The notes beneath the pieces are model-generated. The model saw only the letters and a program-made list of their open reading frames with translations, did not search any database and had not been told where the DNA came from. Positions 25,410 through 34,787 of a stretch of 64,000 nucleotides of DNA are shown one piece after another. Position 1 is the stretch's first letter. Every line of letters starts with the position of its first letter. The stretch lies in NCBI GenBank assembly GCA_028284285.1, contig JANQSA010000032.1:1-64000 (forward strand), given 5' to 3'. A program made the position numbers and the translations under genes. Source of the stretch: Croceivirga sp. Its GTDB lineage: Bacteria; Bacteroidota; Bacteroidia; Flavobacteriales; Flavobacteriaceae.

Positions 25410-26801
25410 TTAAAGATGGATAACTTCGTCATAGGCGGCAGCTACCGCTTCCATAACCGCTTCGCTCATGGTGGGATGAGGATGTACCGCTTTTAAGATT
25501 TCATGACCGGTGGTTTCCAGTTTTCTTCCTACTACGGCTTCAGCGATCATGTCCGTAACACCTACCCCTATCATGTGGCAGCCTAACCATTCCCCGTATT
25601 TGGCATCAAAAATAACCTTTACAAAGCCCTCAGGATTTCCTCCTGCCTTGGCTTTACCACTGGCAGAAAAGGGAAATTTACCGACTTTAATATCATAGCC
25701 CTGTTCCCTGGCTTGTTTTTCGGTAAGTCCTACTGAAGCTACTTCCGGTAGACAATAGGTACATCCCGGGATGTTACCGTAATCCAGAGGCTCTACATGC
25801 ATCCCGGCAATCTTTTCTACACAAAGAATACCTTCCGCAGAAGCCACATGCGCCAGGGCAGGTCCTTGGGTAACATCACCAATGGCGTAATACCCCGGAA
25901 TATTGGTCTGATAGAAATCGTTCACCAAAATTTTATCGCGGTCCACGGCAATTCCAACTTCTTCCAACCCAATACCTTCAATGTTGGTTTTAATACCTAC
26001 AGCAGAAAGTACAATATCTGCCTCCAGGGTCTGCTCACCTTTTGAAGTTTTGACGGTTGCGGTAACCCCATCACCAGAGGTATCCACCCGGGTCACCTCA
26101 GCCGAAGTCATGATCTTTATTCCTGATTTTTTAAAGCTGCGTTCCAGTTGTTTGGACACCTCTTCATCTTCAATGGGAACAATATTGGGTAGATATTCTA
26201 CTACGGTCACTTCTGTTCCCATGGCGTTGTAGAAGTAGGCAAATTCAATGCCTATAGCCCCACTTCCCACAACAATCATCTTTTTGGGCTGCTTCTCCAG
26301 GGTCATAGCCTCCCGATACCCAATAACTTTCTTTCCATCCTGAGGCAGGCTGGGCAGTTCCCGGCTTCTTGCTCCTGTGGCAATAATAATGTGGTCTGCG
26401 GAATATTCTGCAGGGTCCCCGTGTTCTCCCTTGACTATGATCTTCTTGCCCGGCATGAGTTTTCCAAAACCGCTCAATACCTCAATCTTGTTCTTTTTCA
26501 TTAAAAACTGCACCCCTTTGCTCATGCTATCGGCAACATTTCGACTTCGTTGTACCACTTTGTCAAAATCGTGCTCTACCTTTTTGGCTACCAGGCCGTA
26601 ATCCTCGGCATGCTTGAGGTATTCAAAAACCTGAGCGGATTTCAACAACGCTTTGGTAGGAATACAGCCCCAATTCAGGCATACCCCGCCTAAACTTTCT
26701 TTTTCCACAATTGCAGTTTTTAAACCCAATTGAGAAGCCCTAATAGCAGTAACATAACCTCCGGGACCACTGCCCAAAACAATGACATCAAATTTGCTCA
26801 T
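25410..26801 (-). CDS. lpdA: Dihydrolipoyl dehydrogenase
   Basis: This E3 flavoprotein reoxidises dihydrolipoamide in 2-oxoacid dehydrogenase complexes, passing electrons to NAD. The 463-aa product has the FAD motif VLGSGPGGYVTAIRA, the redox disulfide GGVCLNWGCIPTK, the NAD motif VVGSGAIGIEFAYFY and the His-Glu dyad segment AVHPHPTMSEAVMEA. No E1 or E2 genes are nearby. Upstream, the DinB-like gene ends 45 bp before its start. Confidence 0.96.
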   Translation of the reverse strand: MSKFDVIVLGSGPGGYVTAIRASQLGLKTAIVEKESLGGVCLNWGCIPTKALLKSAQVFEYLKHAEDYGLVAKKVEHDFDKVVQRSRNVADSMSKGVQFLMKKNKIEVLSGFGKLMPGKKIIVKGEHGDPAEYSADHIIIATGARSRELPSLPQDGKKVIGYREAMTLEKQPKKMIVVGSGAIGIEFAYFYNAMGTEVTVVEYLPNIVPIEDEEVSKQLERSFKKSGIKIMTSAEVTRVDTSGDGVTATVKTSKGEQTLEADIVLSAVGIKTNIEGIGLEEVGIAVDRDKILVNDFYQTNIPGYYAIGDVTQGPALAHVASAEGILCVEKIAGMHVEPLDYGNIPGCTYCLPEVASVGLTEKQAREQGYDIKVGKFPFSASGKAKAGGNPEGFVKVIFDAKYGEWLGCHMIGVGVTDMIAEAVVGRKLETTGHEILKAVHPHPTMSEAVMEAVAAAYDEVIHL

Positions 26802-26846
26802 GCTTTTGTCTTTTTCTAATTAACGGAGTGCAAATTTAGTGAAGTG

Positions 26847-27380
26847 TCAGGAGTTTTCACCAAACATTTTTTTGTTGAATATTCCGGACTGGCCTTTGGG
26901 AATGGATAGGGATTGCCAGTGAGGGCCTTTTATCATTTTCCCTATAAAGATAATTTGCCCAACATGAGAAGCATAATGGGCCAGTTGCCTGTTTATTGCT
27001 TGCGGAAGGGTGTGTTCTTCTCCCCGTATGGTAATCAAAGTACCAAAATTGGTGGGGTTTACTACTTCCAAAGCACTAAAAAGACATTCCCAACCTTGCT
27101 CCCAAACCGCAATTAAAGCTGTTTTGGATTTTGAGGGAACTTCAAATTCCTTATCTCTATTGCGCCAGGATTTCTCGCCGTCTTCTGTTAAAAAGTCAGA
27201 CCAACGGCTCAGCATATTCCCTGCCAGATGGGTTATGATAATAGCAATGCTATTGTCCTGCTCGGAAGGACGCCAGTGCAATTCATTTTCGGTTAACTGG
27301 GCAAAAGTTGCGTCGCCGTACCCCTTATAGCGACTAAACTCAAAGGTTACGCTTTTTAGGTAGCTGTCTATAAAATCCAC
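26847..27380 (-). CDS. DUF1572 / DinB-superfamily protein
   Basis: The 177-aa protein has a helical bundle with the conserved segments ENELHWRPSEQDNSIA, THLAGNMLSRWSDFL and LAHYASHVGQI. The His residues in these would bind a divalent metal, as in DinB and bacillithiol-transferase-like proteins. The substrate is not known; a small thiol or stress-related reaction is possible. The gene lies 2 nt after msrB, which supports an oxidative-stress context. Confidence 0.85.
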   Translation of the reverse strand: MDFIDSYLKSVTFEFSRYKGYGDATFAQLTENELHWRPSEQDNSIAIIITHLAGNMLSRWSDFLTEDGEKSWRNRDKEFEVPSKSKTALIAVWEQGWECLFSALEVVNPTNFGTLITIRGEEHTLPQAINRQLAHYASHVGQIIFIGKMIKGPHWQSLSIPKGQSGIFNKKMFGENS

Positions 27381-27382
27381 TG

Positions 27383-27784
27383 TTATTCGTTTGGGCCAAA
27401 ATCAATGCTTACGGAATTGATACAGTACCGTTGGCCCGTGGTTTCCCGGGGGCCATCATCAAAAACATGGCCCAAATGACTACCGCAGTTGGCACACAAG
27501 GTTTCGGTTCGGATCATACCGTGAGAAGTATCCCGCACATACTCAATAGCGCCTTCTACAGCACGGTCAAAAGAAGGCCATCCGCAGCCACTTTCAAATT
27601 TGTGATCGCTCTCAAAAAGCTTAGCGTTACAGGCCTTACAGTGGTAGTTCCCATTTTCAAAATGAAGATTGTAAGTGCCGGTAAACGGCCTTTCTGTTCC
27701 CTTTTGGCGCAACACATGATATTCTTCAGGGGAAAGCTGTGCTCTCCACTCGTCTTCTGATTTTTCTACTTCGTATTTCTTCAT
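27383..27784 (-). CDS. msrB: Peptide-methionine (R)-S-oxide reductase MsrB, cytosolic
   Basis: This 133-aa enzyme reduces Met-R-sulfoxide in proteins. The two zinc CxxC pairs are CKACNAKLF and [12 protein letters not shown]. The catalytic Cys is in [13 protein letters not shown] at the C-terminus. There is no signal peptide. It overlaps by 4 nt a second msrB upstream that carries a lipoprotein signal, so the pair covers cytosol and envelope. Confidence 0.95.
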   Translation of the reverse strand: MKKYEVEKSEDEWRAQLSPEEYHVLRQKGTERPFTGTYNLHFENGNYHCKACNAKLFESDHKFESGCGWPSFDRAVEGAIEYVRDTSHGMIRTETLCANCGSHLGHVFDDGPRETTGQRYCINSVSIDFGPNE

Positions 27785-28293
27785 GGATTCATTTGGTTTG
27801 CATCAGGAACAAAATCCAGGGCTACCCCGTTTATACAATGTCGTTTCCCGGTAGGTTCCGGGCCATCATTAAAAACATGCCCCAGATGTCCGCCACAGTT
27901 AGCACAATGCTCTTCCGTCCTGGGATACCCTATTTTATAATCCACGTCGTACGCCACATTGCCTTCAATTTCCTGAAAAAAACTGGGCCAACCCGTTCCC
28001 GATTTGTACTTGTGCTCGCTTTTGAACAAAGGGGTCTTGCAACCTGCGCATACATATGTTCCCTTCTTTTTGTTGTCCAAAAGATCGCTGGTAAAGGGGT
28101 TTTCCGTAGCGGCCTTCCGGAGCACATAGTATTCCATATCCGTCAATTCCGAACGCCATTCGGCATCCGTTTTTGTAACAGGATAAACAACTTCTTTTTC
28201 ATCGGTTTGTGCCAGGTCTTTAGTGTCTTCCTGGGAGATACCCCTGCAGGCCCCTAAGATCACCAAGGCAAACAACGCAATATTTTTTCCCAT
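27781..28293 (-). CDS. MsrB, envelope lipoprotein form
   Basis: The 170-aa protein starts at ATG 28293 with a lipoprotein signal (VILGAC, Cys16); the upstream in-frame start at 28329 would bury the signal. A linker to about residue 45 precedes the MsrB domain. Zinc pairs are CAGCKTPLF and [12 protein letters not shown], and the catalytic Cys is in [13 protein letters not shown]. It is about as conserved as the cytosolic copy in catalytic residues. It should repair oxidised methionines of periplasmic or outer-membrane proteins. Its electron donor must be a periplasmic thiol system. Confidence 0.9.
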   Translation of the reverse strand: MGKNIALFALVILGACRGISQEDTKDLAQTDEKEVVYPVTKTDAEWRSELTDMEYYVLRKAATENPFTSDLLDNKKKGTYVCAGCKTPLFKSEHKYKSGTGWPSFFQEIEGNVAYDVDYKIGYPRTEEHCANCGGHLGHVFNDGPEPTGKRHCINGVALDFVPDANQMNP

Positions 28294-28366
28294 GCTTTTC
28301 TTTTCCGTATTAGACGGGGTATAAAGCAATTCCTATCAAATGTACTTCAAAATGATTTAGTAAAGG

Positions 28367-28396
28367 CATACCCATCTTCCGAGGAAAATGGGTATG
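28367..28396 (-). terminator. Probable terminator of the collagen-like lipoprotein gene
   Basis: CATACCCAT at 28367-28375 pairs perfectly with ATGGGTATG at 28388-28396, with a further short inner stem (TTCC with GGAA). On the minus strand it lies about 20 bp past the stop at 28415. The following T-run is short, so strength is uncertain. Confidence 0.55.
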
Positions 28397-28414
28397 TGCT
28401 CTTCCTGTAGTGTT

Positions 28415-28996
28415 CTATAGGTCCAGAGATATTCTTTCAATGCTTTGAACTTCAAACTCCATGGCACCCATAAGTTCATCCAAATTGGAGAGATCTATGC
28501 TGGAATCCGTGCTGAACTCTGCAGGGACAACAGCAATCCGGAAGATTTGATCATCTGTGTCGCCGGGAAGCAATAAACCTAAATCAAAATCCGATTCCAA
28601 GAAGATGTTTACGTCCAAAAAAGTGTGATCATAATTATATTGAAGCAGGCCTTGGTCTACAATCCGGGTTTGGGGAAGCAGACGCCAAACATCAATAGGG
28701 TCTCCTCCGTTTGGATCATCTACCTGCTCAAATAACAAATAGACCAGCACCACATCGGATTCAAGGACTTCCACGTTTTGTGGGAACTCGAAGAAAATGG
28801 AAAAATCATTTTCGGGAGAAAATGTACCCTGAATTTCTACTACCTGGCCGAGAATGTTCACACCATCCTGTCCATCAAATCCATCACGTCCGGGAAGACC
28901 GGGAGGGCCTTCAGGACCTTCACAACCAAATAACAATGCGACAGCAAATAGTCCTAATAGTGCTTTTATCCTAAAGAATGTCTTGATTTTTTCCAT
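28415..28996 (-). CDS. Lipoprotein with short collagen-like segment
   Basis: The 193-aa product has a lipobox LFGC (Cys25), directly followed by six collagen-like triplets (Gly every third residue, residues 26-44, with Pro and Asp). A beta-rich domain of about 145 residues follows (EIQGTFSPENDFSIFFEFP). I do not recognise this domain. Short Gly-X-Y linkers after the lipid anchor occur in several Bacteroidota lipoproteins and may act as a stiff spacer. Not obviously linked to its neighbours. Confidence 0.75.
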   Translation of the reverse strand: MEKIKTFFRIKALLGLFAVALLFGCEGPEGPPGLPGRDGFDGQDGVNILGQVVEIQGTFSPENDFSIFFEFPQNVEVLESDVVLVYLLFEQVDDPNGGDPIDVWRLLPQTRIVDQGLLQYNYDHTFLDVNIFLESDFDLGLLLPGDTDDQIFRIAVVPAEFSTDSSIDLSNLDELMGAMEFEVQSIERISLDL

Positions 28997-29131
28997 GATA
29001 ATTGATCTTTATTTGACTTGATTTATTTTAACAATTACACCAAGATCAAAAAGCGTTCCAAAAAATAGTCATATCCATTGGCACTGCAATTTTCCAACAA
29101 ATCTTCTATCCAAAACTTAATGGAAAAACAA

Positions 29132-29164
29132 TTTGTATTTCATTGCTCTGATTTGTTAACTTTA
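29132..29164 (+). promoter_or_regulatory. Probable promoter of the glgE operon
   Basis: TTTG at 29132-29135 and TAACTTTA at 29157-29164 (one mismatch to TAnnTTTG) are separated by 21 bp. The ATG at 29206 follows 41 nt later. Confidence 0.4.
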
Positions 29165-29205
29165 GAAATTTGCAAGATCAAATAAACCAAATAACCAATT
29201 CGACT

Positions 29206-31143
29206 ATGCTGCGTCAAGAGCGTGTGATCGTTGAGAATGTATATCCGCAACTCAACGGAGGTGATTTTTTTATCAAGAGAGTACAGGATGAATCCATAAC
29301 GGTCTACGCCGATGTTTTACCGGATGGGCATGACGTGATCCAGGCGGAAATTCTATTCCAGCATGAAACTGAAAAAAAACCGCAAGCCATCAGAATGCAA
29401 CATCAGGGCAATGATGTGTATTATGAAACCTTTAAAGTGACGCAACAGGGTTTTTATACCTATCAGGTACGGGGTTGGGTAGATTACGCGTTGAATTGGC
29501 AACATGGGATTGAAGTTAAAATTAGGGATGGACAGCACGTTGCCAGCGAACTGCTGGATGGTATACAATACTTGAAGTATATCAAAAAAAAGGGAAACAC
29601 GAATGAAAAGGCCTATGCTAAGGAGTTAATAGGGTTTTTTGAAGATGAGGCCAATTATGACAAGGCTATCGAAGCAGCGGTTTCATCAGCACTACATGCC
29701 CTGTTCTTAAAATATCCTGAGCGGATTTTGGCAAACAGTTCCAGGAAGTTCAAAGTATATGTAGACCGTAAAAAAGCCAACTTTAGCACCTGGTACGAGT
29801 TTTTTCCGAGGTCAGCAGCCGAAGAACCGGGAAAGCATGGAACATTTAAAGATTGCGAGCGGTTACTTGCCAAAATTGCTAAAATGGGCTTTGACACCCT
29901 TTATTTTCCGCCAATTCACCCAATAGGTGAAAAAAACAGAAAGGGAAAGAACAACACGGTTGATGCCCAAGAAGGGGACTCAGGTGTTCCCTGGGCCATT
30001 GGTTCCAAGCATGGAGGGCACAAATCCATCCACACGGAATTAGGGACCGAGGAGGACTTTAAGCAACTTGTTGGAAAAGCCATGGATTTTGGATTAGAAG
30101 TAGCTATGGATATCGCGTTCCAGGCCGCTCCTGATCATCCCTATTTGACTACTAACCCTGAGTGGTTCAGGAAACGCCCGGATGGAACCATCCAATACGC
30201 GGAGAATCCTCCAAAAAAATATCAGGACATTGTAAATTTCTATTTTGAGAATAAAGAATTTAAGGCACTTTGGGAGGAATTGTTAAGCGTGGTAATGCAT
30301 TGGGCGGATTTGGGAATAAAAATGTTCCGGGTAGACAACCCGCATACCAAACCTTATTATTTTTGGCATTGGCTTATTGGCGAGGTAAAAAGGAAACATC
30401 CGGATACCCTCTTTTTAGCAGAAGCGTTTTCAAGGCCCAAAGTAATGCAGCAATTGGCTAAACAGGGTTTCTCTCAATCCTACACCTATTTTACCTGGCG
30501 GGTGAGCAAGTGGGAGCTCACGGAATACCTTACGGAACTTACCCAAACGGACATGAAGGAGTATTATCGCCCTAATTTTTGGCCCAATACCCCGGACATT
30601 AACCCCTACCATTTACAGGGAGGTAATGAGGCGATGCACTTGATTCGGTATGCGCTGGCTGCTACTTTGAGTGGTAATTTGGGAATCTATGGACCTGTGT
30701 TTGAATATATGGTCACCGAACCTTATCCTAACAAAGAGGAGTACCTGGATTGCGAGAAATACGAAATACGCCATTGGGATTGGTCCATCGAAAATAAGAT
30801 TACCCATGTGATCTCAAAAATTAACGGGGCAAGAAAAGATCACGCTGCCCTTCAACAAACAAACAATCTTAAGTTTTGCTATATTGAGAATGACAATCTC
30901 ATGGGATTTTATAAGTGGGATGATGACAAAACCAACGAAGTATTAATCGTAATAAGCCTGGACAGCCATCACACCCAACAGGGCAGCCTGCAACTGCCCT
31001 CCCCGGATTTGGCACCCTCTCCCGATCAACCATTGCATTTACAGGACGTGATCACTGAGAATGAGTACGATTGGTATGATGAGTGGAATTTTGTGGAACT
31101 TACGCCTTCGCTGCCTTTCCATATTTTTCATATAAAACGGTAG
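29206..31143 (+). CDS. glgE: Alpha-1,4-glucan:maltose-1-phosphate maltosyltransferase GlgE
   Basis: GlgE (GH13_3) adds maltosyl units from maltose-1-phosphate to alpha-1,4-glucan. The 645-aa protein begins with ERVIVENVYPQLNGG and has an N-terminal beta domain. The family segment DIAFQAAPDHPYLTTNPEWF follows, then the nucleophile region MFRVDNPHTKPYYFW and the acid/base region LFLAEAFSRP. These match GlgE rather than a general amylase. An upstream TTG (29170) is in frame, but the ATG at 29206 fits the family start. The maltokinase gene follows after 3 nt, giving a direct supply of substrate. Cytosolic. Confidence 0.92.
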   Translation: MLRQERVIVENVYPQLNGGDFFIKRVQDESITVYADVLPDGHDVIQAEILFQHETEKKPQAIRMQHQGNDVYYETFKVTQQGFYTYQVRGWVDYALNWQHGIEVKIRDGQHVASELLDGIQYLKYIKKKGNTNEKAYAKELIGFFEDEANYDKAIEAAVSSALHALFLKYPERILANSSRKFKVYVDRKKANFSTWYEFFPRSAAEEPGKHGTFKDCERLLAKIAKMGFDTLYFPPIHPIGEKNRKGKNNTVDAQEGDSGVPWAIGSKHGGHKSIHTELGTEEDFKQLVGKAMDFGLEVAMDIAFQAAPDHPYLTTNPEWFRKRPDGTIQYAENPPKKYQDIVNFYFENKEFKALWEELLSVVMHWADLGIKMFRVDNPHTKPYYFWHWLIGEVKRKHPDTLFLAEAFSRPKVMQQLAKQGFSQSYTYFTWRVSKWELTEYLTELTQTDMKEYYRPNFWPNTPDINPYHLQGGNEAMHLIRYALAATLSGNLGIYGPVFEYMVTEPYPNKEEYLDCEKYEIRHWDWSIENKITHVISKINGARKDHAALQQTNNLKFCYIENDNLMGFYKWDDDKTNEVLIVISLDSHHTQQGSLQLPSPDLAPSPDQPLHLQDVITENEYDWYDEWNFVELTPSLPFHIFHIKR

Positions 31144-31146
31144 GCA

Positions 31147-32772
31147 ATGGCAAAAGTTAAGAAGGAAACTTTTCATGTACCCCCCTATAAGTTTGATGTG
31201 CCCTGGGAAACGCTGTTGGACGACAAGGCTTTTTTACAGGTTTTTTTGTCCGATGTTTTAGAGGAATACATTATTAATCAACGTTGGTACGGAGGTAAAT
31301 CGAGTAAGTTAAAATACATTGAACTTCAGGAGTATTTTCGGATCCAACAAAGAGGAGAGATCTACTACGGCCTTTTGCTTGAAATAAATTTCACCGAAGC
31401 ATTTTACCAACATTATTTTCTTCCTATCGCATTTGTTTCTGATGAAAAATTTGCGGAGAAGGATCGTATTCTTCCACTGAAATTAAACGGTCAGGACGGA
31501 TTTATTATTGATGCACTTAATCTTGAAGCTTTTAGAAAGCTGGTGTTTGAACGTATCCTGACAGCCGAACCCAACGATACCACCCGGGTGCGGTATCATA
31601 AAAGCGTGGATTTTAAAGAGACAGAATACCAATCATCGCGATTTATGGGTTTGGAACAGAGCAACACTTCCATCATCCTAAATGACCGACTGGTAATTAA
31701 GTTTTTCCGCCGCATCTATGCCGACAAAAACCCGGATTACGAGATGAGTCGTTTTCTTTCGGAACGAAAGGGCTATAAGAATACTCCGGCTTACAAGGGA
31801 AGTTTAAGCATTATGGATACGGACAATGTCAATGTCACTATAGCCCTTATGCAGGAAATGGTTCCCAATCAGGGTGATGCCTGGGATTATATGTTAAATG
31901 AGGTCAGAGGGATTTTTTCAAATTTGGAACAAAAACGAATCGATATCAATACCTTGCCTAAGGTCGCTTTGTTTCAGCGGCTGAAGATACGGGATGTTCC
32001 CCCCGAAATCATCGATTGGGCGGGATTAAACGTTTTTTTAAAGCTTCAAAAACTGGCTAAGAGAACTGCCGAAATGCATATCGCTTTGGGTTCAGAATTT
32101 GAGGATACTGCCTTTACCCCGGAACACTTCAACGGGGATTACGAGGTTTGGCTGAAAAACAGGTTGTTGTATCAATTTCAGAATAGACTCAACACTGTAG
32201 AAAATAACTTGCACCGCCTGAAAGATATGTCCCTGGAACTTGCTAATGAATTCCTGGAGCGCAAGAACGAAGTAAGAAAACGTTTTGTGAATTTTGATTG
32301 GACTGAGTTGAAAGGGGAACGCATTCGTGTACACGGGGATTATCATCTGGGCCAGGTTTTGGTACAGGATGATGATTTTTATATCCTGGATTTTGAAGGA
32401 GAACCGGAAAGCACCATACGGGACAGAAAAGTAAAACAACCTCCTCTTAAAGATGTTGCCGGCATATTCCGTTCTTTCCACTATGCGGTATATGCTGTAA
32501 TTTTTAATCATGGAGAAGAATACCCCTACTCTCAGGAAGAATTATTCCAGGCTGGAGAGCTGCTCTACCATTATTTTATTGGAGTGTTTTACGAGGAATA
32601 TGTAACCCTCATCCAGGACAATAATATCAATATAGGTTATGTAAAAGAACGTACCTTTTTACTGAAATACTGTATGTTGGAAAAAGCAGTGTATGAATTG
32701 GGATATGAGATGAACTCAAGACCGCTTTGGGCGGTGATACCTTTACGAGGTATTATGAGTATAATGAATTAA
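31147..32772 (+). CDS. Maltokinase
   Basis: The enzyme phosphorylates maltose to maltose-1-phosphate with ATP, feeding GlgE. The 541-aa protein starts with a cap domain (NQRWYGGKSSKLK). Its kinase motifs are RVHGDYHLGQVLVQ (catalytic loop) and YILDFEGEP (metal-binding Asp), and KQPPLKDVAGIFRSFHYA is specific to maltokinases. It is a stand-alone kinase, not fused to trehalose synthase. Gene symbols in use are mak or pep2. Confidence 0.9.
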   Translation: MAKVKKETFHVPPYKFDVPWETLLDDKAFLQVFLSDVLEEYIINQRWYGGKSSKLKYIELQEYFRIQQRGEIYYGLLLEINFTEAFYQHYFLPIAFVSDEKFAEKDRILPLKLNGQDGFIIDALNLEAFRKLVFERILTAEPNDTTRVRYHKSVDFKETEYQSSRFMGLEQSNTSIILNDRLVIKFFRRIYADKNPDYEMSRFLSERKGYKNTPAYKGSLSIMDTDNVNVTIALMQEMVPNQGDAWDYMLNEVRGIFSNLEQKRIDINTLPKVALFQRLKIRDVPPEIIDWAGLNVFLKLQKLAKRTAEMHIALGSEFEDTAFTPEHFNGDYEVWLKNRLLYQFQNRLNTVENNLHRLKDMSLELANEFLERKNEVRKRFVNFDWTELKGERIRVHGDYHLGQVLVQDDDFYILDFEGEPESTIRDRKVKQPPLKDVAGIFRSFHYAVYAVIFNHGEEYPYSQEELFQAGELLYHYFIGVFYEEYVTLIQDNNINIGYVKERTFLLKYCMLEKAVYELGYEMNSRPLWAVIPLRGIMSIMN

Positions 32773-32789
32773 CTAAACAAAAAGCAAAA

Positions 32790-34685
32790 ATGGCAAACGT
32801 AATACCACATAGTTTTTTTACTGAATTTGATATCAATTTGTTCAAAGCAGGCAAACATTACCGGCTTTACGAGAAATTAGGGTCGCATATAACTGAAGTC
32901 GACGGTGTAAAAGGAACGTATTTTGCCGTTTGGGCGCCTTCTGCCAAATCCGTCTCTGTGGTTGGGGATTTTAATTATTGGGTTGAAGGTGATCATAAGC
33001 TATTGGTACGATGGGATGCCAGTGGAATTTGGGAAGGCTTTATACCCGGTGTTGAGCAAGGCGCTAAATACAAGTACAAAATACACTCCCATAACAATGA
33101 CATGAATACGGAAAAAGCAGATCCATTCGCCCGCTATTGTGAACAACCCCCAAAGACGGCTTCCATTGTTTGGGATGCTCAATACCAATGGAACGACCAA
33201 AAGTGGATGGATACCCGCGAAGGTCATAATAGTCTGGATAAACCCTATGCTGTTTACGAAGTGCACCTGGGTTCCTGGAAGAAAAAGAACGGCTGGGAGT
33301 CGCTTTCCTACGTAGAGGCTTCGGAAGAATTCGTGGAGTATGTTAAAAAGATGGGCTTTACCCATGTAGAGTTTATGCCTATTATGGAATACCCGTTTGA
33401 TCCTTCTTGGGGATATCAACTAACAGGGTATTTCGCTCCCACTTCCCGATTTGGAAAACCTGAGGATTTTAAACTTTTGGTAGATAAGTTCCATCAGGCC
33501 GGTATAGGGGTAATCCTGGATTGGGTGCCTTCCCATTTTCCGGAAGATGCACACGGGCTTGGTTTTTTTGACGGATCACATCTTTATGAACATCCGGATA
33601 GAAGAAAAGGCTACCACCCGGATTGGAAAAGCCTGATCTTTAATTATGGAAGAAATGAGGTGCGGGCATTTTTGATCAGCAATGCGGTATTTTGGTTGGA
33701 TCAGTTTCACGCTGACGGATTACGAGTAGATGCCGTTGCCTCTATGTTGTACCTGGATTATTCCCGTGAAGATGGCGAGTGGGAGCCCAATATGTATGGG
33801 AATAATGAGAATTTGGAAGCCATGTCCTTCATTCGGGAGATGAACCAGGAGGTGTATGCCAGTTTTAAAGGGATACAGACTATAGCTGAAGAATCTACGG
33901 CTTTTTCGGGGGTAACAAAGCCAGTACATTATGGAGGGCTGGGTTTTGGTATGAAGTGGATGATGGGATGGATGCACGATACCCTGGAGTTCTTCAAAAA
34001 AGAACCCATACATCGCAAGCATCATCAAGGCGATATCACCTTTAGTATGACCTATGCGTTCACTGAGAATTTTATGCTTCCCTTTTCTCATGATGAGGTG
34101 GTATATGGAAAAAACTCCCTTATCTACCGTATGCCTGGCGATGAATGGCAGCGGTTTGCCAATCTCAGATTGTTGTATGGCTATATGTACACCCATCCCG
34201 GAACAAAATTACTGTTCATGGGTGGTGAATTTGGGCAGACTTCTGAGTGGAATTTTCTACAAAGTTTAGATTGGCACCTACTTGATTACGATTTACATCA
34301 GGGGATCCAAAGGCTGGTCCAGGACCTAAATGCTATTTATAAAAAAGAGCCGGCGCTTTTTGAAAAGCAATTTAGCCCGGAAGGTTTTGAATGGATCGAA
34401 TGGAACGATGCCGAGAATTCTGTACTCACCTACATCCGTAAGGGGCACGATCCTGCAAACGATCTTGTTGTTATAGGGAACTTTACCCCTGTACTTCGCG
34501 AAAAATATCGCATAGGTGTACCAAAAAATAAACAACTGAAGCTATTATTTAATAGTGATGATGAACAGTACGGTGGCTCGGGAAGAGGCAAGAAAACGGT
34601 GAAACCTACACAGAAGCCATGGAATGGTAGGGAACAATCTGTTGAACTAACGCTACCACCCCTAAGTATTCTTATTTATCAATAA
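32790..34685 (+). CDS. glgB: 1,4-alpha-glucan branching enzyme GlgB
   Basis: GlgB introduces alpha-1,6 branches in glycogen-like glucan. The 631-aa protein has an N-terminal CBM48 domain (WAPSAKSVSVVGDFNYW) and a GH13 barrel. The nucleophile is in GLRVDAVASMLYLDY, the acid/base in TIAEESTAF and the transition-state Asp in PFSHDEVVYGK. The C-terminus ends in an all-beta domain. The ATG at 32790 is used because the upstream ATG overlaps the kinase gene and adds no conserved sequence. It lies 17 nt after the maltokinase. Confidence 0.95.
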   Translation: MANVIPHSFFTEFDINLFKAGKHYRLYEKLGSHITEVDGVKGTYFAVWAPSAKSVSVVGDFNYWVEGDHKLLVRWDASGIWEGFIPGVEQGAKYKYKIHSHNNDMNTEKADPFARYCEQPPKTASIVWDAQYQWNDQKWMDTREGHNSLDKPYAVYEVHLGSWKKKNGWESLSYVEASEEFVEYVKKMGFTHVEFMPIMEYPFDPSWGYQLTGYFAPTSRFGKPEDFKLLVDKFHQAGIGVILDWVPSHFPEDAHGLGFFDGSHLYEHPDRRKGYHPDWKSLIFNYGRNEVRAFLISNAVFWLDQFHADGLRVDAVASMLYLDYSREDGEWEPNMYGNNENLEAMSFIREMNQEVYASFKGIQTIAEESTAFSGVTKPVHYGGLGFGMKWMMGWMHDTLEFFKKEPIHRKHHQGDITFSMTYAFTENFMLPFSHDEVVYGKNSLIYRMPGDEWQRFANLRLLYGYMYTHPGTKLLFMGGEFGQTSEWNFLQSLDWHLLDYDLHQGIQRLVQDLNAIYKKEPALFEKQFSPEGFEWIEWNDAENSVLTYIRKGHDPANDLVVIGNFTPVLREKYRIGVPKNKQLKLLFNSDDEQYGGSGRGKKTVKPTQKPWNGREQSVELTLPPLSILIYQ

Positions 34686-34787
34686 CCCCGACCAAGCTAA
34701 AACGTTTTCGTAACCTACTTGTTAACAAGAAGTTTTCCTTATTTCCGGTGAAAATGCTTTTTTTGCGGATACTAAATAGTTCTTTAT

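Noticed and set aside
27739-28257. Plus-strand frame of 172 codons opposite the two msrB genes
   Set aside because: Shadow of two well-conserved genes; no recognisable family.
33720-34196. Minus-strand frame of 158 codons in glgB
   Set aside because: Shadow of conserved glgB catalytic motifs.
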